Assembly: GCA_020048935.1 (NCBI GenBank)
Contig: JAIFLS010000123.1
Location: forward strand, 1-21,376
DNA length: 21,376 nt
Reading direction: 5' to 3'
Source of the DNA: a bacterium
GTDB lineage: Bacteria; Verrucomicrobiota; Kiritimatiellia; UBA8416
Shown piece after piece: positions 7,797 to 15,268 of the stretch. Every line of letters starts with the position of its first letter. Within the stretch, counting starts at the first letter, position 1. The notes under the pieces were generated by a model. It saw only the letters and a list, made by a program, of their open reading frames with translations. It was not told the DNA's origin and made no database searches. The translations under genes and the position numbers were made by a program.

Positions 7797-8467
7797 TCAG
7801 ACTTCCTGACAATCCTGCTGATCGCAAGAAGGTCTTGGCCGCCATGGCAGTGGGAGGGCTTGCCTTGCTGTATGTTGCATTCACCTTCGGCCTGCAGCCT
7901 TACCGTGCCTCCGTGAGCGCCAGGCGTGCACGGGTTGCCGAACTGGAGAACGAGATCTGGCGCGCGCAGAAGGACCTGGCCGCGATCGACCGGGTGCGCG
8001 AGCAGAACAACGAGATCGTCGCACAGATCCTTGTCGCATCGGAACAGGATCGACACATCCTGCGCCCGAGCCTTGGCAATTACCTGCTGGTGGCCACCGA
8101 TGTGATCAACCGGGCGGCAGCCGGAATGGACATCCAGGTGGATACGATCAACGAGCTGCCCCGTGTAGAGCCTGTTGGCCCGAAGAAGAGCGGAGGGACC
8201 AAGCCCGAGCTTCCGCCAAAACGATTTGAACCCTACTCCGTCAACGTATCCGCAACCGGTGGGCTGCACGAGCTGGCACGATTCCTCCAACGTCTTGAAT
8301 CCGGTAATCCTTATGCGACCGTCACCCGCCTGGTCGTGATGGAACAATCCGAAAAAAACACCGAGAAGCATTTCATCAGCCTGCATCTCCAGTGGCCGAC
8401 CTGGGCGGACGAGGGACACCCGCAACGGCTTCAGGCGGAAATCATCGCCGATGAGGAGCGCCAATGA
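7793..8467 (+). CDS. pilO: PilO-like inner-membrane protein
   Basis: Bitopic partner of PilN in the type IV pilus alignment complex. From the TTG start the protein has 224 residues: a short cytoplasmic tail, a membrane helix (about 15-33), a coiled coil (about 42-80, with RVAELENEIWRAQKDL) and a periplasmic alpha/beta domain. I prefer the TTG at 7793 because AAGGAG lies five bases upstream and its last two bases overlap the pilN TGA, as expected for coupled translation. The alternative ATG at 7757 would overlap pilN by 40 bp and has no ribosome site. The stop overlaps the next start (ATGA). Confidence 0.85.
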   Translation: MIRLPDNPADRKKVLAAMAVGGLALLYVAFTFGLQPYRASVSARRARVAELENEIWRAQKDLAAIDRVREQNNEIVAQILVASEQDRHILRPSLGNYLLVATDVINRAAAGMDIQVDTINELPRVEPVGPKKSGGTKPELPPKRFEPYSVNVSATGGLHELARFLQRLESGNPYATVTRLVVMEQSEKNTEKHFISLHLQWPTWADEGHPQRLQAEIIADEERQ

Positions 8468-8889
8468 GAACCATCCTTCAATCCGTTCTGGTTTTCGCGT
8501 TCATGCTCGAGGCGGGCTGTGCCCTAGCATCTGACGCCCCCCCGCCATCCGCCACTGGCATCGACCTGCAAGGCGAGGCGTTCCGGTCACTGCGTGATCC
8601 ATTCTGGCCGGTGGCTTTCAAACCCGTTTCAGAGTCGGAAAAAATCGAGAACAGCAAGATTGACGACCTGCGGGCCAAGATCAGCTGGCCTGCCCTGCCG
8701 CTGCGCGGCGTGACCCACGCAGGCGGAAAGAACTATGTTGCCGTCATCGAGGGAATCGGCCTGGTGGAGGCCGGCGATATTGTCGTCAAAGAACAGGATT
8801 CATTGATTTACCGTTGGAGGATTGATAAGGTTACCAGCGTCGGGATCAGCAGCACACGTCTTGACGTGACGGAAAAGGGCGACCATTGA
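8464..8889 (+). CDS. pilP: PilP-like periplasmic pilus protein
   Basis: A small exported protein (141 residues) in the pilP position between pilO and the secretin. It has a signal peptide (1-22, cleavage likely after ALA), then a Pro-rich stretch, an R-D-P-F-W-P-V motif (44-50) like the RDPF linker of PilP/GspC-type proteins, and a C-terminal beta domain (about 70-137, LRGVTHAGGKNYVAVIEG) resembling the HR/PilP domain that docks on the secretin. A cysteine at 19 is in LEAGC, a poor lipobox, so lipidation is uncertain. The start overlaps the pilO stop by 4 bp. Confidence 0.78.
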   Translation: MRTILQSVLVFAFMLEAGCALASDAPPPSATGIDLQGEAFRSLRDPFWPVAFKPVSESEKIENSKIDDLRAKISWPALPLRGVTHAGGKNYVAVIEGIGLVEAGDIVVKEQDSLIYRWRIDKVTSVGISSTRLDVTEKGDH

Positions 8890-8956
8890 AGTCGTGCAGA
8901 TGCCGGGCTTGCCTCGGTTGGCAGGGGAAACGAAAACGAGAAAGTGGAGTGAGCAT

Positions 8957-10957
8957 ATGAAATTCGAAGCGTATATCCTGGTGTTTATGCTTGTTGCCCC
9001 GTTCAGCATATCCGCTCAGCAGAGCCAATTACCCCCGGAACTGGCTGAACTGGATGCGGCCATGATGGCCGCCGCGAAAGCAGATACCAACGCTGAACCG
9101 GATGCTTTGACGGCCACCGTCACCCCCCCCCAGCCGATGCCGGAACCGTCGGACGAAGCAATCCCTGTCCCCTCCAATGAAGCTGCCCCTGAACCTTCGG
9201 CAGAGGCGATTCCGGCAGCGGCAGGCACAGCGGCGGAACCCGTCGTCGAACCGCCCGATCCGACCGTTGTTGATGCCGGGCTTTCCGGCGAGACGTCTGA
9301 ATTCACCGCGCTACCTGTCGCGCCGGTGGTGGCGGACAACATGACCGGAGCAAGCACGGGGGAAGACCTGATCACGATTGCCCTTGATAATGTGGAACTG
9401 ATTGATGTCGTCCGCATGTTCAGCCGGATCGCCAATGCCAACATCATTGCCACGCCGAGCAACCTGACCGCGAGAGTGACCGCCAACCTGGACAATGTCG
9501 CCTGGCGTCCGGCGCTCTCCTCCATCCTGGCCCAGAACAACCTCTCGTTGATCGAAAAACCGCAGGGATCCGGGGTTTACAGCATCACCCAGCAGGCTGC
9601 CGATGCCCCGGAGCCGATGATTGTAGAGACCATTTTCCTCGATTACACCACCGTCGAAGAAGTTTTTCCCGTGATCGAGCGGATGCTTGCCGGACAGGGC
9701 TCGATCTCCACGTTTCCCTCGCGCAACGCGATGGTGATCCGCAGCACGGAAAGCAAAATGAGCGAGATCCGTTTTGTCGTCAAGGACATCGATATCCAGA
9801 GTCAGCAGGTCTGTATCGAGACCCAGTTCATGGAACTGACCGACAGTGCCGTCAAGCAGCTCGGCATCCGCTGGGACTCGCTCGAGGGCCTCGGCGTCGG
9901 ATTGCAGGCCGGACCGTTCGTCCAGAAGGACGAGAAGACGCGGGTAACCAGCAGCGATGACCGCATGAGCCGCGCGGATCGGCGGTCCGACAGGGATGAC
10001 CTTAATGAGAACTACGACATGTTCGGCAACCAGATCCAGGCGGAAACCGTGGCGATCGTCGAACGTCCGGACGGTTCGTTCGTGGAAACCTCAAGCATCG
10101 AGCCGACCCGCGAGATCACGCGTGCCGTAGACCTCACGCAGGATGTCACCTCCGACGTCGCCGACACCTTCACGCGGTCTATAACCGAAAGCAGCGCCGC
10201 CATACTGAACGTGGACAGCCTGAATCTCGTCCTCAGCGCGCTCAAGAAGACCGACGGGGTAAGCATCGTTTCCAATCCGAAGGTGATTGTCGCCAACGGA
10301 ACCACGAATGCATTTTTCCGCGTCGGCCAGCGCGAACCGATCATCACCCAGACCATACGCCGCGGCACCACCGAAAGCCCGGGCGACGAGATCACGGCCA
10401 AACTGGACACCTCCACATCGACCGAATACATCAAGAGCGGCTACCTTCACACCGGCATCGAGCTGCGGGTTGTTCCAACTGTCAAGATCGATAACCTGAT
10501 CGAGGCTCAGATCGAACCCTCGTTGCGGCGCAAGGTTGGCGACAAGACCGTCGAGGGTAATTCTTGGCCGATCATCTCCGTCAAGGAAATCAAGACGCAG
10601 TTCACCCTGTCCAGCGGCCAGACGGTCGCCATCGGTGGCCTGACCGATAGCACCGACAGCAAGAAAACCTCGAAAATACCGCTGCTCGGCGATATACCGA
10701 TTCTCGGGAAATACCTATTCTCACACACCCGCGACGAGAAGACGCAGATCGAGACGATCATCTTTGTCAGCCTGACGCTCGTGGAACCCAAGGCATTGAA
10801 GGACGATGAGGGCATTCCCCGGCGCGCCGAGCTGGTCCATAAGGCCCAGATCAAGGCCGACATCCGCCAGAGAGAGACCAATGACGAAGTCCGCCGCCTG
10901 CGCAAGGCGGCCGATGATATCGAGAAACGACACAACAACGGCACACAAGTCAAGTAA
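8957..10957 (+). CDS. pilQ: PilQ/GspD-type outer-membrane secretin
   Basis: Ring-forming outer-membrane channel. The 666-residue protein has a signal peptide (1-20, ISA|QQ) and a long Pro/Glu/Ala-rich acidic segment (about 25-125). An N0/STN-like domain follows (ITIALDNVELIDVVRMFSR, about 137 onwards), then an N1-type domain (ETIFLDYTTVEEVFPVIERM). An unusual charged linker of about 110 residues precedes the secretin core, which carries GIELRVVPTV, SSGQTVAIGGL and KIPLLGDIPILGKYLF. After the core comes a charged, probably coiled C-terminal tail. The ATG at 8957 has GGAG eight bases upstream; an upstream ATG at 8894 would precede the signal peptide. The gene ends the pilMNOPQ block. Confidence 0.92.
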   Translation: MKFEAYILVFMLVAPFSISAQQSQLPPELAELDAAMMAAAKADTNAEPDALTATVTPPQPMPEPSDEAIPVPSNEAAPEPSAEAIPAAAGTAAEPVVEPPDPTVVDAGLSGETSEFTALPVAPVVADNMTGASTGEDLITIALDNVELIDVVRMFSRIANANIIATPSNLTARVTANLDNVAWRPALSSILAQNNLSLIEKPQGSGVYSITQQAADAPEPMIVETIFLDYTTVEEVFPVIERMLAGQGSISTFPSRNAMVIRSTESKMSEIRFVVKDIDIQSQQVCIETQFMELTDSAVKQLGIRWDSLEGLGVGLQAGPFVQKDEKTRVTSSDDRMSRADRRSDRDDLNENYDMFGNQIQAETVAIVERPDGSFVETSSIEPTREITRAVDLTQDVTSDVADTFTRSITESSAAILNVDSLNLVLSALKKTDGVSIVSNPKVIVANGTTNAFFRVGQREPIITQTIRRGTTESPGDEITAKLDTSTSTEYIKSGYLHTGIELRVVPTVKIDNLIEAQIEPSLRRKVGDKTVEGNSWPIISVKEIKTQFTLSSGQTVAIGGLTDSTDSKKTSKIPLLGDIPILGKYLFSHTRDEKTQIETIIFVSLTLVEPKALKDDEGIPRRAELVHKAQIKADIRQRETNDEVRRLRKAADDIEKRHNNGTQVK

Positions 10958-10971
10958 GTACAGGCGTATCA

Positions 10972-12639
10972 ATGAAATGGCTGCAAAAGGAAAGTGCACG
11001 CTACGCGCTGCTGCTGGTTGTGCTGCTAGCCATTGCCGCCGTTGCGGTGGTCGCCACCCTCGGTTACATCGGCGATATCGTTCCTCCGGATGAGCAGTTG
11101 ATTGTCGCCATCATCATCTGGGCGTTGACCATGGGCTTCATGCTGATCGCGGGCGCATTCGGTGTCTGGGCGATCCATTTTGCCGCCGAAGCCGAAAGCC
11201 TGCGCCGTCTTGGCCGCATGGTCGACGCCATGGACTACATACGCGATGGGGTCCTGGCGCTCGACCGGCAAGGGAGGCTCACCGGCCTCAATCCGGCCGC
11301 GGTCTCCATCCTCGGCGAATCCGCGCGCGGACTCCCGCTGACGCACCTCGATGCACCGGTCACCGAGCAGCAGATGCAGACGTTTCTGCACGCGGAAAGC
11401 CCGATCGAAATCGAGACGTTCCTTTCCCGCCAGGACAGCGAATCCAAGATGCTTCGTATCCGGTCCCAGCCATCAAACGGGATGCTGATTCTGCTGGTAT
11501 CGGACGTGACGGCCCTCGTCCGTAAGCGCGAACATACGCGGCGCACCGCTTTCCTGCAGCTTGTAGGTCACATGGCCAAGGGTGTGGCCAATGATTTCAA
11601 TGACCTGCTCTGCGGCATCTCCGGACACGCCGGACTTCTGATGCGCCAGGAGAACGGAAAGACCGATGTGCCCGCCTCCGCCAACGCCATCCAGGACTGC
11701 GCGAACCGCGGCATCCTGCTGGCCCGCCAACTCATGCAGCTTGCCGCCGAAGACAGCGGCGATATAGCCGCCACTGCCTATACCGCGCGACACATCACCA
11801 ACGGCATCGACCTACTCAAGACAGGACTGCCACCCAACTGGACAATCGAATGCGATATCGATCCCGCCGTATGCCCGGTGAATATACCGCCAGTCCAGGT
11901 CGAGCATCTGGTGCAAAGCCTCGGCCTGGCCGCATCCGACAGCTTCGCCGGCAACAGCTTCCTCGCGATCCGGCTGGCTAAGCCTGACGATGCTGATCGG
12001 GCGAAGCTGGCAGGCCCCGTGGCCGCCGTGCTGACGATATCCACCTCCCCGCTGCCAAACGCGGATTTCAAACGGGTCGCCAAGGAGACGGTCTCGACCG
12101 GTGTCGTCTTCTCCGTGATCAGTGCCCTGCTCCAGCAGGCAGGCGGCATCCTGGAACGCTACACCGGCCCTAACGGGCATTCTACCTACCAGGCACTGCT
12201 TCCCGAGGCCGACCCCGCCGCCTTGACCAATGAATCCGCCGATGCGCTTGTTCTCGGTCTCGCGGCCTATATCGCCAACTGGCATATCCTGATCGATGAG
12301 GATCTCACCGGGGCGGACGACTGCATCCGCTATTTCAATCAAGCTGGCATCCGTACCCTTCATACCGGCGGCATCGCCCATATCCTCGGGACAATCGAGA
12401 ACGAGCCGGATCTGGATGCCATGGCTCTCAGTGCCGGCTTGCTTGGCGATGACCAGCGCAGCCTGCTCAAAGCCATTTCCAAACTGACGCCAAAAACCGG
12501 AATTGTCCTGCAGCAGGCACTTGGCGGCGGGAATACCGCTGTCCCAGGCGTCGTCTGCGTCCCCGTACCGGTAACGCCAGACCAGTTGCTACATGCCATG
12601 ATCGAGGCCCGTAGCCGCATCCGGACCTCCATCCGCTGA
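10972..12639 (+). CDS. Degenerate membrane hybrid histidine kinase (PAS, pseudo-HisKA, pseudo-ATPase, pseudo-receiver)
   Basis: The 555-residue protein starts 14 bp after the secretin, so it is probably co-transcribed with pilMNOPQ. It has two membrane helices (about 11-32 and 43-67), a PAS-like domain (about 80-185, DGVLALDRQGRLTGLNPAA) and a segment GVANDFNDLLCGISGHAGLL (204-223). That segment aligns with the HisKA box of PAS kinases (GIAHDFNNLL), but the phosphoacceptor histidine is Asn207 (codon AAT at 11590-11592). The expected ATP-binding N box reads VQSLGLAASDSF, and no G boxes are evident. The C-terminal part (about 425-555) resembles a receiver fold, but no Asp is found where phosphorylation is expected. 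It is most likely a non-catalytic scaffold or sensor for the pilus machine; this role is inference. Confidence 0.75.
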   Translation: MKWLQKESARYALLLVVLLAIAAVAVVATLGYIGDIVPPDEQLIVAIIIWALTMGFMLIAGAFGVWAIHFAAEAESLRRLGRMVDAMDYIRDGVLALDRQGRLTGLNPAAVSILGESARGLPLTHLDAPVTEQQMQTFLHAESPIEIETFLSRQDSESKMLRIRSQPSNGMLILLVSDVTALVRKREHTRRTAFLQLVGHMAKGVANDFNDLLCGISGHAGLLMRQENGKTDVPASANAIQDCANRGILLARQLMQLAAEDSGDIAATAYTARHITNGIDLLKTGLPPNWTIECDIDPAVCPVNIPPVQVEHLVQSLGLAASDSFAGNSFLAIRLAKPDDADRAKLAGPVAAVLTISTSPLPNADFKRVAKETVSTGVVFSVISALLQQAGGILERYTGPNGHSTYQALLPEADPAALTNESADALVLGLAAYIANWHILIDEDLTGADDCIRYFNQAGIRTLHTGGIAHILGTIENEPDLDAMALSAGLLGDDQRSLLKAISKLTPKTGIVLQQALGGGNTAVPGVVCVPVPVTPDQLLHAMIEARSRIRTSIR

Positions 12640-13335
12640 CCCCTGCCCATCCGCCTGCACACGCCTCTTGTGATGAAAGGAATCCAGCATCGTGAAAAGG
12701 ATCTGGATCACGGCATACGTCGAGACATACGCATTCACGAACGCATCCTGCTTGCAGACCAGCTTCACCCGAGCCATCTGGCAGCGAGTGGTATGCAGCA
12801 GCTGCTCCTGCATCCGCAAAATCGTCAGGGCGACCTGCTCGCGGTTCCCTTGCGCATCCAGGAATATATTCCGGTAGACGGCCTCCGCCAAATCATCCGG
12901 CGGCATGAGCGGGTTGACCCCGGCGAAAAAGCGCTGGTATTGATGCCCGACCTCGCAGTACTGCGTGACACTGAGAATACAGATGAACTTCAAGGCCTCC
13001 TGCATGCTGGTCTCGACCACATTCAGGATATCGCTGCCGTCTTCCCGATACACCGCCGTCACCCGGTCGTAGGACATGTAACGGTCCACTTCCACCAGGA
13101 ATGGCAGTACCGGCATGATCGCGTGGCAGATCACCGCCTGATCGCGCTCCGGGCAGATATCGCAAGGCCTGTATGCCGCCGCCGCCCGCACGGACAGCGG
13201 GATGCGGTCCGGATCGGCAAGCATTCTCCTTGTACTGTCCTCGATGAACGCCCGAGTCAACTCCATCCGGTTGCCATCCGGCCAAAGCAGATACAAGCCA
13301 GGATCAGCACAAATTGAAAAATCCACGTTTTCCAT
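12589..13335 (-). CDS. Conserved-looking protein of unknown function with Cys/His cluster
   Basis: A 248-residue soluble protein of no family I recognise. It contains C58-x2-C61-x8-C70-H71 (PCDICPERDQAVICH), a possible metal-binding site, followed by helix-rich sequence with FICILSVTQYCEVGHQY. It has no signal peptide. The ribosome site before the ATG at 13335 is weak (GAG only). Its 3' end overlaps the 3' end of the convergent pseudokinase gene by 51 bp. The cysteine cluster and long open frame support a real gene, though the last 25 residues are low-complexity and lie next to or within the overlap. Confidence 0.72.
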   Translation of the reverse strand: MENVDFSICADPGLYLLWPDGNRMELTRAFIEDSTRRMLADPDRIPLSVRAAAAYRPCDICPERDQAVICHAIMPVLPFLVEVDRYMSYDRVTAVYREDGSDILNVVETSMQEALKFICILSVTQYCEVGHQYQRFFAGVNPLMPPDDLAEAVYRNIFLDAQGNREQVALTILRMQEQLLHTTRCQMARVKLVCKQDAFVNAYVSTYAVIQILFTMLDSFHHKRRVQADGQGSADGGPDAATGLDHGM

Positions 13336-13441
13336 AGTTGCTCACGCGCAATCAGAAGTCAAAATAGGCGGCGGACCATGACGATGCCGGACATTATGCC
13401 AGAGCATACGTGAAAGCAAAAGCACAATCATCAGAAAAGTA

Positions 13442-13469
13442 ATGACAAGAGAAACCATATGTGTAATAT
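13442..13469 (+). promoter_or_regulatory. Candidate promoter of the XRE regulator
   Basis: ATGACA (13442-13447, five of six to TTGACA) lies 16 bp from TAATAT (13464-13469, four of six to TATAAT), just upstream of the regulator gene. The -10 box falls inside the palindrome at 13459-13477. Pattern match only. Confidence 0.4.
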
Positions 13470-13477
13470 TTACACAT
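13459..13477. promoter_or_regulatory. Perfect 8-bp inverted repeat, candidate operator
   Basis: ATGTGTAATATTTACACAT consists of two exact 8-bp arms (ATGTGTAA / TTACACAT) around a 3-bp spacer. It lies 23 bp before the XRE start codon and over the putative -10 box, the usual place for an autorepressor site. The 13336-13458 gap shows nothing else. Confidence 0.6.
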
Positions 13478-13500
13478 CAAGCAAAGAAGGGAGACTTTTC

Positions 13501-13788
13501 ATGGCAATGGTAAAAACAAAAGACGGGAAGATCGCGGGACGGCTTAAGCTATCGACATCCGAGCGTTTCGGGGCACGGCTTCGCCTCTGGCGCCGGGCCG
13601 AGGGTTTACCACTCAAACGCGTGGCCCATGACCTGGATGTGTCGGTTTCTGTCGTTAGCCAATGGGAACGTGGACTGAGGTTCCCATCGGTAAAAAACCT
13701 CGACAGCATTGCGCAGTACATGGACATCCCGGTGTGCAGCCTGCTGTACGAAGGGCAGAATGACTGCCCGCATAAGAAAAACGAATAG
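13501..13788 (+). CDS. XRE-family helix-turn-helix regulator
   Basis: A 95-residue DNA-binding protein. Residues about 20-78 form a Cro/C1-type HTH: FGARLRLWRRAEGLPLKRVA, then DLDVSVSVVSQWERGLRFPS (recognition helix with SQWE) and LDSIAQYMDIPVCSLL. It has a short basic N-terminal arm and a hydrophilic C-terminal tail with one Cys. The ATG at 13501 has AAGGGAG seven bases upstream; the in-frame ATG at 13459 lies inside the palindrome and has no ribosome site. It is flanked by a candidate operator and a strong hairpin, so it is a monocistronic unit. Targets are unknown; autoregulation is the simplest guess. Confidence 0.9.
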   Translation: MAMVKTKDGKIAGRLKLSTSERFGARLRLWRRAEGLPLKRVAHDLDVSVSVVSQWERGLRFPSVKNLDSIAQYMDIPVCSLLYEGQNDCPHKKNE

Positions 13789-13790
13789 AC

Positions 13791-13825
13791 AAAAAAACAC
13801 CCGCCGGAAGTCTCCGGCGGGTGTT
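13791..13825 (-). terminator. Intrinsic terminator (minus-strand direction, possibly bidirectional)
   Basis: A perfect 13-bp stem (AACACCCGCCGGA / TCCGGCGGGTGTT) with a 4-nt loop lies at 13796-13825. Read on the minus strand it is followed by a run of seven T (from the A run at 13791-13797), giving a classic terminator for the coiled-coil gene that stops at 13849. On the plus strand it lies just after the XRE stop but lacks a good U tract. Confidence 0.85.
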
Positions 13826-13848
13826 CTCTCCGATCGCCTATCATTTGA

Positions 13849-14577
13849 TCAGGCGTCAGGAGCGTTTGTCTCGCTCGATTTCTTTTCCCGCGTGCGTTTC
13901 ATTTCACCGGAGCCATCGCCTTCTCCCTTTCCGTCCCGCTTGCGCTTCATTTCCTCGCCGCGTTCCTTGCCATGCTTGCCATCCCGATTGTGAATTCCCT
14001 CGGGACGGGCATCCCGCAAGACCTCCAGGATATCCTTCTTCGTCAGGTCCTCTTTCCCCTTGAGCGCATCCAGATCCGCCAGCAACGCGGCATAGTACTC
14101 CTCGGCCTTGGCCTTGCGCTCTTCCATGTTCTTGACCATATTCTTGAGTATTTCCTCGCGCTTGGCCTCCTCCATGTCGCTATTCTTCAGCCTCTCGCCT
14201 AGCATCGCCAACCGTTTTTCCATCTCGCCGGCATGAAACGCCGAGCGTTCCTCATGCTGCTTGACGCAATGCTCGCGTACCATGGCCAAGGCTTTCTGAG
14301 CGTCTTCCTCGGCGCTAACCGCATCCATGAGCTGCTTGCGGGCCTCATGATGCTTCTGCATACGCTCTTTCATCTGCTCCCTGTGCTGTTCACGTGCCTG
14401 CTTGCGCTCTTGATTCTTCTCGCCAGCACCTTCACCCGGACTGACGCACTCGCCGTCCTTCTGCACCTGCTTGCCTGCCCCTTCACACTTGCCCTGCCCC
14501 TCTGCAAAAGCCATCTGCCCGACCAGCAACCCCGTCGCCAGCATTCCCATTGTCCCGAACCTGATTCCTGCCTTCAT
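13849..14577 (-). CDS. Exported, highly charged coiled-coil protein
   Basis: The 242-residue protein has a clear signal peptide (1-25, cleavage after AFA) and a strong ribosome site (AGGAGG, 8 nt before the ATG at 14577). The mature part is almost entirely charged helix (EKNQERKQAREQHREQMK and similar) with a long predicted coiled coil (about 50-190), a Lys/Glu/Gly-rich tail, and three cysteines (CEG, GECV, REHC). The layout recalls periplasmic Spy/CpxP-like or heavy-metal-sensing helical proteins, but the LTxxQ motifs of that family are not evident, so I leave it unassigned. It ends 24 bp before an intrinsic terminator. Confidence 0.82.
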   Translation of the reverse strand: MKAGIRFGTMGMLATGLLVGQMAFAEGQGKCEGAGKQVQKDGECVSPGEGAGEKNQERKQAREQHREQMKERMQKHHEARKQLMDAVSAEEDAQKALAMVREHCVKQHEERSAFHAGEMEKRLAMLGERLKNSDMEEAKREEILKNMVKNMEERKAKAEEYYAALLADLDALKGKEDLTKKDILEVLRDARPEGIHNRDGKHGKERGEEMKRKRDGKGEGDGSGEMKRTREKKSSETNAPDA

Positions 14578-14683
14578 ACAAATGCCTCCTGTTTCAACAT
14601 TACCCGCCGCGCCCCCTGCGCGAACTCATGACACCAAGAACGCCCGGATGCCCCGGTTTATTGCAACGCGACCGTCGATTTGA

Positions 14684-15169
14684 TCAATCGTCGAGAAATT
14701 CGATCAGACCCCGATCCACATCCAAGGCGACAGACTGCCCGATCAATTCCACATTCAGACGCACCTGAGCCTTACCCTTCGTGGTCGCCAGGATCCCCTC
14801 GATACCGGCAAACGCCCCCGACGTGATGACAACACGCCTCCCCTCGCGGAAGGCGGCATGGGCATCCAGCCGGGGATCCGCCTGCAAAGCCATGCGGATC
14901 TGCTCGAGATCGCGCAGCAGCGCCGCTTCATCATCGGGAACCAAGAGCCGGATCACGTGATTTGTCCTATGCAGGTGAATCCGCTGATCCGGATCGCACG
15001 CGGCAAACAGATACCCGCTGAACAAAGGCTTATGCACCGTCACCTTGCGGCGCTGGTAGATCTTGGTTTCCTCGCGCAGCGGCAGGTAATGCTCAATCCC
15101 GTTCACGACACAGACCTCCGCCACTTTTTTTTCCGTGCGAGGCCTCAAATGTAAAACATGCCAGTTCAT
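14684..15169 (-). CDS. NusG/RfaH-like transcription elongation factor (NusG paralogue)
   Basis: A 161-residue protein with an N-terminal NGN domain (MNWHVLHLRPRTEKKVAE, then IEHYLPLREE and KPLFSGYLFA) and a C-terminal KOW domain (FREGRRVVITSGAFAGIEGIL, about 107-128). These proteins bind RNA polymerase and modulate pausing and termination. General NusG is normally next to secE and rplK; none is here, and the sequence is of the specialised kind often tied to polysaccharide or secondary-metabolite operons. The ATG at 15169 was chosen because the NGN domain begins there; the ribosome site is weak (AGGA about 10 nt upstream). An in-frame ATG at 15214 is less likely. It is divergent from the ankyrin/SUMF gene, 99 bp away. 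Confidence 0.88.
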   Translation of the reverse strand: MNWHVLHLRPRTEKKVAEVCVVNGIEHYLPLREETKIYQRRKVTVHKPLFSGYLFAACDPDQRIHLHRTNHVIRLLVPDDEAALLRDLEQIRMALQADPRLDAHAAFREGRRVVITSGAFAGIEGILATTKGKAQVRLNVELIGQSVALDVDRGLIEFLDD

Positions 15170-15268
15170 GGGCGCGCATCCTATCTGAACATCATGCCGA
15201 TGACAAGCGCGCAAGACGCCTTGCGATTTCCACTGGACAATCCGCCGTTACACTCTAAACTGCTGACC

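Noticed and set aside
7754..8464. Minus-strand open frame opposite pilO
   Set aside because: Antisense shadow; the plus-strand frame fits operon coupling and PilO architecture.
15221..15254. Promoter-like TTGCGA and TACACT before the ankyrin/SUMF gene
   Set aside because: Spacing of 22 bp is outside the usual range.
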